DNA of 64,000 bases from Brassica napus (Eukaryota; Streptophyta; Magnoliopsida; Brassicales; Brassicaceae), in NCBI RefSeq assembly GCF_020379485.1, contig NC_063439.1:24676098-24740097 (forward strand), read 5' to 3'. Of this stretch, positions 12,309 to 21,568 are shown in pieces (positions within the stretch are counted from its first letter, which is position 1; each line of letters opens with the position of its first letter). Both the position numbers and the translations under genes were made by a program. A model generated the notes under the pieces. That model was not told the DNA's origin. It was given only the letters and a program-made list of their open reading frames with translations, and searched no databases.

Positions 12309-13568
12309 ATGTTTTCCCCAGTTTCTGCAAACGCCGGAAACCCACCACCAAAATGCAACAAACCGACTGTTTCGTCTCTTCCACTGCCAGATGATATCTC
12401 AATGATTTGCTTGGCGTACGTTCCAAGATGTGACCACCCTTCACTCTCTGAAGTCTGCAAGACTTTCAACCAAATCATCGCTTCCTCGGAGCTTAACCGC
12501 CTACGTTCACTCCATAAAAGCACCGAGAACGTTCTTTACCTTGCCTTGAGATTCAGTCGCGACCAAAAACCTATTTGGTACACTCTCAATCAAAAACCTT
12601 CCAAAGAAGAGTCTAACTCTTTGAACCATAAGTTGGTTCCGTATCCTTCTTTCCCTTGTCTGCCTTGTTGGGGGTCTAATGTTATTGTCATCGGTCAAGA
12701 GATGTACGTTTTCGGTGGATGCATCGACGATGAGTTAACCACTGATGCTTTTGCTATTGATTGTATAACTCGCACGTGCCGGTCTCTTCCTAGCATGCGT
12801 GTGGCTCGTGGCTGCGCTGCTTTTGGTGTTGTGGATGAGAAGATTTATGTACTCGGAGGGTGTAACAAGAAGAAGTCGTCGAAAGATTGGCTTGAGGTTT
12901 TCGACCTCAAGAATCAAACTTGGGAAAGCTTTCCAGGTTTGTTTCTTTTAGTTTTTTTTTTCCTTTTTATTGGATATCATCATGAGGTTTTGGACCGATT
13001 AGTTAATTTTATATGCAAAAAAACCACGTCATATAATATTAGTTTCTTCTTAAATGTAAATCGTGATCTTCCAGGTGTGTGCAACAAAAATTTGCACGAG
13101 ATAACGCTCAATAGTTTTGTGATGAACGAGAAAATTTATATAATGGATCGTATAAGAAGCTTTGTGTATGATCCGAAGAAAAATAAATGGGTGAGTGAAA
13201 GCTCGTTGAACAGTGGATGGGTAGTTGGTTCGTGCGTTATTGACAACATGTTGTACACTTTCGGAATTGAGGAAGGAATTAGCGTGTACGATCCGAAAGC
13301 TAGGACATGGAGAAAACTGAAAGGTGTTGATGAGGATCTACCTGACATGCGTGGTATTCAAGGAGGGTCTAGAATGGTGAACCATGGAGGGAAACTAGTG
13401 ATTTTGTTTAAGCGTAATGAAAGTGGGGAAACAAAGATTTGGTGTACAGAGATTGCGTTGGAGAGGCGTGGACAAGGAGAGCATTGGGGGAAGGTTTTGT
13501 GGACTAATATTGTAGCTACTTTTGAAAACTCCCCCACCATTGTTCAGTGTGTAGATGTCATCATATGA
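12309..13568 (+). CDS. F-box/kelch-repeat protein (galactose oxidase/kelch superfamily)
   Basis: Probable substrate receptor of an SCF ubiquitin ligase. From the ATG at 12309: an F-box-like segment at about residues 22-62 (SLPLPDDISMICLAYVPR...), then kelch repeats around GQEMYVFGGC (about 138) and DEKIYVLGGC (about 177), each with the double-Gly core, and weaker blades to the end. An in-frame ATG also exists at 12273, but it lies too close to the TATA box. The frame is open throughout 12309-13568, yet the family alignment breaks at 12937-13074: a 138-bp stretch with GT and AG ends that encodes a hydrophobic Phe/Leu-rich insert. Spliced, the protein is about 373 residues and kelch spacing is restored (WESFPG joined to VCNKN); unspliced it is 419. 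The gene sits between the MYB exon and NQR on the same strand, matching the Arabidopsis order. Confidence 0.85.
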   Translation: MFSPVSANAGNPPPKCNKPTVSSLPLPDDISMICLAYVPRCDHPSLSEVCKTFNQIIASSELNRLRSLHKSTENVLYLALRFSRDQKPIWYTLNQKPSKEESNSLNHKLVPYPSFPCLPCWGSNVIVIGQEMYVFGGCIDDELTTDAFAIDCITRTCRSLPSMRVARGCAAFGVVDEKIYVLGGCNKKKSSKDWLEVFDLKNQTWESFPGLFLLVFFFLFIGYHHEVLDRLVNFICKKTTSYNISFFLNVNRDLPGVCNKNLHEITLNSFVMNEKIYIMDRIRSFVYDPKKNKWVSESSLNSGWVVGSCVIDNMLYTFGIEEGISVYDPKARTWRKLKGVDEDLPDMRGIQGGSRMVNHGGKLVILFKRNESGETKIWCTEIALERRGQGEHWGKVLWTNIVATFENSPTIVQCVDVII

Positions 13569-16183
13569 TTAATCATGTATGCTTTCCTAGTTGAGTATGC
13601 TCGACTTTGTGTTGTTTATCTCATACCCTTTCTCTAATGAATTAGACTCTTTTGATTTTCTACTTTCAACCCACAATCATTTTTAACAACAGTAACAAAA
13701 CTAAATGGATCCAACCGTTGAAAGCCCAAGACTGGTCACCTCCCAATTCCCATGTTCGAACACCACTAAAAATTTAAGCACAGTTTCTGGATCAGTTGAC
13801 TTGCTGAACTTGGACTTAGTGGATAGGATGTTTCATATGATAGAAGGTCTCCAACTAACCATCTTATCCCAAGACTATCTGGACATAACTCCTAAAATAC
13901 AAATACCTAAACTATCAACAACAAAAAAAAAAACTGTTGGTCTACAAACTATCCTTAATTTTTTTTCTTTGGTTACTCTTTTGCTCTTTAGGCCGGATGT
14001 GATTAATCCAATCCACACCTTCCAAAACGCCGTGGGACACACTACATTTAATTTATTCGTTGGAAGCCGTTTCTATAAAGTATTACCATATCTAATTCAA
14101 AACTTCAACAAAAGAAGAATATAATAAAACTACAAATATTCTCTCTATTTTAATGTTGGGCTTATTTGTGTACTAACCATAAAAAAGAGAAATTGGTTTT
14201 CTAGAGAGAAAGAAGAAAGAGATAGGAAGAGAGACTTGGAGAAAAAGTGTGTTTTTGGTTATTTAACAAATTTGGGTTTTTTTTTGTAGTTATAGGGGCA
14301 AATTTCCCTTTAATGTTTGACCTTGAATTTGGGTTTGTTTCCCTAATTCAATTTATTACCTTTATATTGAATGAAAATTTGTAATTTGAATACTTCGGAT
14401 TGAAGGCATTTCCTAATTATTCGAATTTATGTTATTTAACTTATAAGTTATACTAGACCTTGACTTTCATGCTCGTGCGGGTGTTAATTTTTATATTTTA
14501 ATAAATTATTTAATGGCATTTCTAAATACAAAAGAAGAATATAATAAAACTACAAATATTCTCTCTATTTTTATGTTTGACCTTGAATTTGGTTTTGTTT
14601 CCCTAGTTCAATTTATTATCTCTATATTGAATGAAAATTTGTAATTTGAATACTTCATATTGAAGGCATTTCCTAATTATTCAAATCTATGTTATTTAAC
14701 TTATAAGTTATACTAGAGCTTGACCCGCACGTCCAATTTTTACATTTTAATAAATTATTTAATGGCATTTCTAAATACAAAAGAAGAATATAATAAAGAG
14801 AATTTGTCCTTCCTACACACCAAATATCCTCTATTTGCATTTCATACTCTATATCTCTCCAATTTTCTTTTCCCCATCATTACTATTTTCCCCCATTTGT
14901 ATGGTATCCCACCCTTTTAAGTATATTGAGCTAATTTGCTCTATAATAAAACTATAAATATTCTCTTTATTTTTATGTTTGGCCTTGAATTTGGTTTTGT
15001 TTCCCTAGTTCAATACCTTTATACCGAATGAAAATTTGTAGTTTGAATACTTCAGATTGAAGGCATTTCCTAATTATTCAAATCTATGTTACTTAACTTA
15101 TACGTTATACTAGAGCTTGATGATGTTAATTTTTGCATTTTAATAAATTGTTTAGTGGCATTTCCAAATACATAAGTTATTTGGATTTTTAGATTCCTAC
15201 AAACTTATCCGGATCTAGAAGGATTCGAACCCCGTCTAAAAATTTATAATATTCAAACAAATTTTAATTTTAAACCCAAAAATCCTGTACAACAAAATGA
15301 TACTTACCCAAATGGGTCAGTTGAATTCTTGTCATAAGTGAATCAATTTCATTAAAACTTGTGAAATTATTTTGGTTAACACATAAAATGAATGTTCTCG
15401 ATTATTATGGTAAATATAATTAATGAAATATTTAAGAAAAGTGAAAAATGGAATGTAAAAAATGTAATAAAAATACTTAAAAATATATAAGTTTTATTTT
15501 GTACTCTGTAATAAATGAAGCTAAATTAATTAGAAAAAACAATTAATTAAGTGGTTATAATTAGTTTAAATAGAAATGAAAATATGTAAGAGATCACTTA
15601 AAATTAGGTAAGTATTATTTTGTACTTCAATTTTAATAGAATATTGATGTTTGTTTTTGTCTTTAAAAAATGTTAAAAGTTAAAGGTTATGTATGGTGGG
15701 TTTATAGTCCAAACTGAAGCCGGTAAGGTCAAAAGCATGTTCCAGTTATCTTTCGGCCTTTGGATTAAAAAATATTATTTCCTTCGTTTTTTAAAGATAG
15801 ATTTTTTTAGAAAAATATTTGTTTCAGAAATATGTATTTTTGTGTTTTTTATGAAAAAAGATTGTAAATTTTAAGAAAACTAATTGACTTTATTGAATTA
15901 TTATTGGTTAAAAATTATTGAAAATTGAAAATTACAGAAAACAATATATTTATTATGATAGTTTAATGTGTTTTCTTAATATGCGTATAAATATTAAAAA
16001 GTTTATATTGTGGAAAGGAGGGAGTAGTTTAATAAAACCGGCGATGTCATTAGTCACTAAACCATTGTAGAATTTCTACAAGAGGAGGAGCACTAGATTA
16101 GTGGAATCTTTTTGTCTTTTCTATCGCTTCCTCCACCTAACTCTAATCTCATCGCTTCCTTCTTCAGCTCTAATCGGAGAAAA
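13569..16183. other. Intergenic region with Helitron-end array
   Basis: Beyond the repeat array at 14312-15180, nothing gene-like was found. The 139-codon frame at 13705-14124 has no family resemblance on either strand. From about 15.2 to 16.0 kb the sequence is AT-rich. 16020-16183 is the NQR leader. Confidence 0.5.
14312..15180 (-). repeat. Direct repeat array built from Helitron 3' ends
   Basis: A unit of about 264 bp beginning TTTGACCTTGAATTTGG occurs at 14312, 14576 and (as TTTGGCC) 14978. The third copy is displaced by about 140 bp of unrelated sequence (14799-14941). In each unit a motif TACTAGA(G/C)CTTGA lies at 14452, 14712 and 15109. Read on the minus strand, this is a Helitron end (CTAG preceded by a GC hairpin). 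The hairpin is partly kept at 14465-14483 and decayed in the others. No coding capacity. Confidence 0.65.
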
Positions 16184-17501
16184 ATGGAGGCAGTAACGGC
16201 GATAAAGCCACTAATCAAAGTCGCTGCAATCTCCGGCTCTCTCCGGAAAGGCTCTTTCAACACCGGTCTCCTCCGCGCCGGTATATTCCTTTTCTTTAAC
16301 ACTCTCCTCCTCAATATTTGAGGTTTTCGTTTTTGCTATAACGTTTGGGAGTTTTATAAAACAGCGATGGAGTTGACGAAAGAATCGGTTCCGGGGATGC
16401 ATATTGAGCATATAGACATCTCTCCGTTGCCGTTGATCAACACCGATCTGGAATCCAACGGGACTTACCCTCCCGTCGTCGAAGCTTTCCGGCAGAAGAT
16501 TCTTGAAGCCGACAGCATTCTCTTCGCTTCCCCTGAGTACAACTTCTCTGTTTCAGGTAACCCTTTTCATTCTTTGGTATAAAGATTGATTCTTTATATT
16601 AAAATGCTTTAGTTTGAGGTTTCTTCTCTTAGCTTTGTGTACGAATTGGTTTTGTATATAATAAATACTCCATGGTATCGGTTCCCGACAAGACAGTATG
16701 TTTCTTTTACGTTGTTGTGTCGTAGAAAGTAGTTAATACATGTGATGTGAGATGTCTGAAAATTGCAGGGTTATGGTGTATCAAGTATTCCTATTCATCA
16801 ATAATTTTAGCAAAAAAAAAAAAAAAAGTATTCATCAATAAGATATTGGTCTTATGTCTCTTAGCCATATGCTAATAGGCTAATTGGAACTATTGATTTG
16901 AGCTTTAATCGTCTGAACTCTTGAGACCAAGCTAATGCTCAAATTATGAAGACTCTCTCGAGTGTTTCTGGCTTGTGAGTTGCGATCGTGGGAAGTTTCT
17001 TATGTTAGTTCCAAACTATATCGATTTTTTTTCTGTGTTGGAGAGAAGATCCCACTTCGAGAGATCGATGTGGGATCTTTTCTCCAAGGGATGCATCCTC
17101 TGATTCTATCTGTTAGCTTTGTAAACTTTTACTTAGTATTGGAGGAATGCAACATGACTATTAACTTTGTTCAATCTGTTTACCTTGTTGATATACCAGC
17201 TCCACTTAAGAACGCGATCGATTGGGCTTCAAGATCACCTAACGTTTGGGCTGACAAACCTGCTGCCATCATAAGCACCGGTGGAGGTTTTGGTGGAGGA
17301 AGGTCGCAGTACCATCTTCGACAGATTGGAGTGTTCCTTGATCTTCATTTCATCAACAAACCGGAGTTTACTCTCAATGCGTTTCAGCCGCCTCAGAAGT
17401 TCGATGCAGAAGGAAACTTGGTCGATGAAGTGGCTAGGGAGAGGTTAAAACAAGTCCTTGTCTCGTTACAGGCGTTTACTCTGCGACTTCAAGGTAAATA
17501 A
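16184..17501 (+). CDS. NQR: NADPH:quinone oxidoreductase (FMN reductase family)
   Basis: Flavodoxin-like quinone reductase that uses NAD(P)H to reduce quinones by two electrons, limiting semiquinone formation; cytosolic or plasma-membrane associated in Arabidopsis. Three coding exons: 16184-16280, 16365-16556 and 17200-17501, all with GT-AG borders and matching phases, giving 196 residues, the family length. The FMN phosphate loop GSLRKGSFN lies near residue 18; LFASPEYNFSVS near 85 and TGGGFGGGRSQYH near 120 line the flavin site. The start ATG fits the family N terminus MEAVTAIKPLIKVA. Intron 2 (643 bp) contains a 24-bp A-rich insertion with a 13-bp target duplication and a strong hairpin (both listed). 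Same strand as the kelch gene upstream. Confidence 0.96.
16792..16841. mobile_element. Minimal poly(A) retroposon insertion in NQR intron 2
   Basis: The 13-bp sequence TATTCATCAATAA occurs at 16792-16804 and 16829-16841. Between them are only 24 bases: TTTTAGC, 16 As, and G. An A-tail bounded by a target-site duplication of this size is the signature of LINE-type reverse transcription, here almost completely 5'-truncated. Confidence 0.65.
17040..17085. other. Inverted repeat (hairpin) in NQR intron 2
   Basis: GGAGAGAAGATCCCAC (17040-17055) and GTGGGATCTTTTCTCC (17070-17085) pair over 16 bp with one mismatch around a 14-nt loop, 114 bp before the exon 3 acceptor. Function unknown. Confidence 0.8.
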
Positions 17502-19313
17502 GTGGAGGGCCGTTCTTGATCATTTGTGTGAGAGATTGATGTTCGTGTGATGAAAATAATGTCAGATTCTTGTGATAAGAAACATTGCCACTTATCCTAT
17601 GTAAATTTATATTTCTGATTAATGTCGTATGTGTTTACATGATAAAACTGTGTTTATTAAACGAGTGATTCTTGTTGTTTCATTTTTCCTCCTAAATTAA
17701 AAGTGATAGATTTAGCATTGAAAATAACATTCCCACTGTTTTATACTATAAGTTTTTAAGGTTGTTTTTGTTTTCAAGTATAAGTTAATTTTACATTTTT
17801 GTGTAATTTATATATATGTTCGATATATTTAGTTGAATTATATTTTCAAGTATACTATAACCTTTTTAGCATATATGATCTTTTAGTACAGATTTTCCAC
17901 CTAATTTCCGAAATCCCACTTAGATAGGAAAAAAAAACCCCCACTAATTTGCACTTAATTCATAAAAGAGACAAAGAAGTTAAGTCTTGAAGTGGAATCA
18001 ATGATTTCAGTTAAAAACGCATGCATGAGTTTGGTCTCCACAACAGACTTTTGGAAACTACTCGGAAAGAAATGGTAAAATAGAATTTGGAAGTAGTGCA
18101 GGGAGTAGTAATGTTTGTACAGTAGCTTTTAAAAATATTACAGTAACGTTTGTAAATAGATTCTCAACCTTACATAGCTGCATCCACAAATTCAGAAAAA
18201 AGATCGTCTATGATAACTACACTAATCTTTAATAATGATGTCGTCCAGTTAGGAATGTGTACATATAGTTTACTGTTTACGCCTATGGAATGGGGTATAT
18301 ACTCTATAGTCTGTATGTAGATCATGGGCCTAGACAATTACTTTAATCAAGAAAACATCATTCGTACGTAGCCCAGTTATGAATGTGTACTACTACTTAC
18401 ATTCTGTAGCTTACTCTACTCTAACACCATTTCGACTCTATTTTTCTTCTATAATTTACATAAAAATAGAGTAACTCTATTATAGTATAAATTTTGCTCC
18501 AATATTATTATTCTATAATAAAGTTACTCTATTATTGAGTAAAATATAAAGGAATATCACTTTTTCACTCCAAATATAGAGTAAAATATAATATTCCTCT
18601 ATATTTTACTCTATGATAGAGTAATTCAATTATAGAGTAATACCATTGGAGCAAAAATTACATTATAATAGAGTTATTCTATTTTTGTGTAAATTATAAA
18701 AAAAAATAGAGTTCTATTGGAGATGTCCTAAGCGAAAATGATTTTTATCAAAGACATTAAACCTTTGCAGTTAGTAGATGGCGGGCATTGAAAAGACGGT
18801 CCATTACTTTTTTCCTTTGCAAAGAAAAAATCTAAAGAAATAAAGTAGTACATGTGTCATAATATGATGTATGATGTCCATCTATATTCATTTACATTCG
18901 TGTTCCCTATCCATTTATCCTCCCTCAACAAACATAATACATCTAGAAGTGCACACTTGATTAAAAGCACGTGGCAACTTGCAAACTTTGACACTTTTTA
19001 ATATCTGCAACTACATTTACAGCAAATACTGAACCCAAATTATATTAAAAAAATTACAACATCGTATGAACATGATCAACTATTGCACAAACGCAGGAAA
19101 AAAAAAAGATATAATTGAAGACGTACTTATTAAACAGTCATCTACTACATCTTTTATAAGCTATAGTTTATTAGATACGAATGTGAACTAGTTATACTTT
19201 ATTAGAAAGTAAATAAAACAAACAAAAAAAACTAAAGTTTAACCGAATGGATCCAAAGAGAAGAGAGGACATTGTCTGGTGTTATGGATCAGATCAGATC
19301 AGATCAGATCAGA
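17502..19313. other. Intergenic region between NQR and the DUF1645 gene
   Basis: Contains the NQR 3' region, AT-rich sequence and the foldback MITE at 18418-18731. A pentamer repeat lies just beyond the 3' end of the minus-strand DUF1645 gene. NQR and the DUF1645 gene converge here. No gene seen. Confidence 0.6.
18418..18731. mobile_element. Foldback MITE, about 310 bp
   Basis: Long imperfect inverted arms of about 115 bp. The left arm runs CTCTATTTTTCTTCTATAAT..., then TTTGCTCCAATATTATTA; the right arm, reverse-complemented, gives CTCTATTTTTTTTTATAAT..., then TTTTGCTCCAATGGTATTA. Each arm is full of ACTCTAT/ATAGAGT motifs. No coding capacity. Confidence 0.7.
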
Positions 19314-19314
19314 T
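19287..19314. repeat. Pentanucleotide microsatellite (ATCAG)n
   Basis: Five tandem ATCAG units just downstream of the DUF1645 stop codon, in its probable 3' untranslated region. Confidence 0.85.
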
Positions 19315-20102
19315 TAGAAAGGAGGAAAAGTTTTGCTGAAACGGCTAACGTTGGAGAAAAGTCCGACAAGATCTTGCTTGTACGGAAGATATGATCTTTT
19401 CTTGTCTTCTTCCTTGATAGCTTTGTTCCTCAAGTAAAACTTCTCGTGTGCTGAAACCTTCTCCTTCTCCTTCTTCTTCACCACCGTAGTAGTCTTCGGA
19501 GAAGGTGATGAAGTCGTGGAATCTAGGAACTCGAGTGATTGTTTCCCGTCGCTGCGACTTCTCTTTAACAGATCTCTGATTCTCCACCGTCTCCTCGACC
19601 ACGACGACGTCGTCGACGACCCCGTCGATTTGCTCTTTCTGCATCCTCCGCTCGGAGACATCTCCGCCGCTGATCTCTCCGGCGTCCATGGACAGTAGAT
19701 CTCGCTCGGTATCGTGTCTAGATCATCATCTTCCTCGTCCTCCGACGACGATGAATACGTCTGCGGCGGTGGCGGCGGCGGCTGGTCGTTGCGCTCGCGG
19801 AGGAACAGATCTTTTAAAGGCGTCGCAACCGCTTCCGGCGAAACGTCCTCACGTTCCACGGCGGCGGAAGTGTCGGAGAGGAGAGTCTGGTCGAAAACAG
19901 GGAAGACTAGTCCACCGTCGCCGGAGGAAGAAGAAGAAGAAGGCGTCTGGAGGATCGCGAACTCGAATTCTTCGTTTCCGTTCTCTTTATAACTTTCGCT
20001 GCCGACTCGTGCGGCGATCTCGGCGAGTCTATCGCCGGAGTAAGTGCTGAAGCTAGGTGAAAACGACGCCGTGGAGGCACTATACTCATCTACCTTCTCC
20101 AT
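19314..20102 (-). CDS. DUF1645 family protein
   Basis: Plant-specific protein of unknown biochemical role, single exon, 262 residues. Family hallmarks: the central motif EIYCPWTP (about 135-141), then SPSGGCRKSKSTGSSTTSSW (about 149-168) and RRRWRIRDLLKRSRSDGK (170-187), and a basic C-terminal segment with KKKEKEKVSAHEKFYLRNKA and SYLPYKQDLVGLFSNV. The N-terminal half is low-complexity, Ser- and Pro-rich with an acidic run. Rice and Arabidopsis relatives have been linked to seed or grain traits and stress, but nothing in the sequence fixes a function. The start is the first ATG after a TATA box about 150 bp upstream. The long plus-strand frames opposite it are shadows of its biased codons. 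Confidence 0.9.
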   Translation of the reverse strand: MEKVDEYSASTASFSPSFSTYSGDRLAEIAARVGSESYKENGNEEFEFAILQTPSSSSSSGDGGLVFPVFDQTLLSDTSAAVEREDVSPEAVATPLKDLFLRERNDQPPPPPPQTYSSSSEDEEDDDLDTIPSEIYCPWTPERSAAEMSPSGGCRKSKSTGSSTTSSWSRRRWRIRDLLKRSRSDGKQSLEFLDSTTSSPSPKTTTVVKKKEKEKVSAHEKFYLRNKAIKEEDKKRSYLPYKQDLVGLFSNVSRFSKTFPPF

Positions 20103-20248
20103 CTTTCTTTTGTAGTGTGAATCGTCTCTCCTTCTTCTGTGGGGTTTACAGTTGACAAACGAAGAGAGCGTGAGAGATTTAGGGAGAGGTTTTTGTTTAA
20201 TGGCGTTTTCTTTCTTTCTTTCTTTTTGTCATCTTGTGTAAACAGCCG

Positions 20249-20257
20249 TATATATAG
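20249..20257 (-). promoter_or_regulatory. TATA box of the DUF1645 gene
   Basis: CTATATATA on the minus strand, about 150 bp upstream of the ATG, followed by a CT-rich leader (TTTC repeats at 20210-20227). Confidence 0.6.
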
Positions 20258-21568
20258 GAGAAGCGGTTGTGGCACATGGGAATGGCAATTTCTGTAATTA
20301 TTATGTGTAAAGATGCTTAATTTTTAATTTTGCATCAAAACTATATGATATCACAAGCTATAACGTGGACTTTCTAGAATCGTATCCCGCTACTTGATCC
20401 GGAGGTTTTCTGTGTAGATCTTTTTTTTTTACATTGAAATCAATTGAATTGACAATGATATTATGGATGATAAACTATTGTTAAATAAATACCAGCCAGC
20501 CAATTGTAATCAGAATAATAATACAATTTAGTTATTTGGACCCATTTGTATTTTTTTTCTTTTCAATTTGTGGATATTATAAGGATCAATCAATCATCAC
20601 TTGCGCTCTGATTAAGTAATATACTTAATATTGAATATCTATTAATTTCATATGTGATGCATTACTATTTGTGTGTTGAAAAGTTTGATTGTAGTCCAAG
20701 CAGCCCATTATAAAGGAAATGCGTACGTAATTGCTGACAAAGCAAGAAGAACCATGAATCATGGCTGCTGCGCTGCATCAACATTCTTTTTCTATATTAT
20801 TTCTTTTCTTGTAAATCTTTAGCTTCTCGAAAACGAAGGTTCCAAATAATTTATTTTGTTTGATTTACTCAGGCACGAAAATATAATTGAAAGCAATAGA
20901 TTCGACTCTGCTATTAAGAAATACGATTCACATGGGCACGTATACGTACATTGTCTATTATACTTATAAATACTTCTAGATGTCATTGTCACTTTTCTTG
21001 ACTAATTCTTATGAGCGAAGCTAACTTGACTTGAATCGCTATCAGAATCAAATTAAAGATTTTTTCGCATTTCATTTTCTTCCACCATTAGACCACATCG
21101 TCACACGATGCGCATTAAATGTTAATCGACATATACTATTATGTTATTATTAGAGTAATTGTCAAATATCAAATGCTAGTTAAATTATCATGCATTAAGA
21201 ATAGGGAAGACAATGTTGACGGAAGGAATAATCATCTGTAAACTTGTCACACAATACGAATCAAACAATTAAACACACACAATAATGATACATTAGCAAT
21301 AGTCCTTTACTGGAATACATAAGTGTTTCTATGAATGAAAAACATGTGTTTTTTTTCAATCAAAAACATGATAATTTTCCAAGCTAGAATAACATAAAAT
21401 AAAAATCAATTTATTTGAATTCTTTTCAATTGCAGATGTATAACTACAACTCTAAAACATACAAATTTCATCTAAATAAAAATTTAAAACTTGTTAAAGA
21501 CAGCTAGGTATAAACTAAACACACTATATTTACAATATTACCATTCACTCTTTTGCGTAAAATACGAA
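20258..21568. other. Intergenic region upstream of the DUF1645 gene
   Basis: About 1.3 kb of AT-rich sequence between the DUF1645 promoter and the 3' end of ALA8. No gene, tRNA or clear transposon end was recognised. Confidence 0.5.

Noticed and set aside
13705..14124. 139-codon plus-strand frame downstream of the kelch gene
   Set aside because: No family resemblance; the reverse strand reads equally protein-like for about 60 codons but has stops. Left unannotated.
15205..15245. GGATTCGAACC, like a tRNA T arm on the minus strand
   Set aside because: No acceptor, D or anticodon stems can be built around it.
19345..20089. Several long frames on both strands opposite the DUF1645 gene
   Set aside because: Shadow frames of a GC-biased, low-complexity coding exon.
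20735..20790. GAATCATGGCTGCTGCGCTGCATC as a possible small-RNA locus
   Set aside because: No extended foldback partner and no match to a plant microRNA I recognise.
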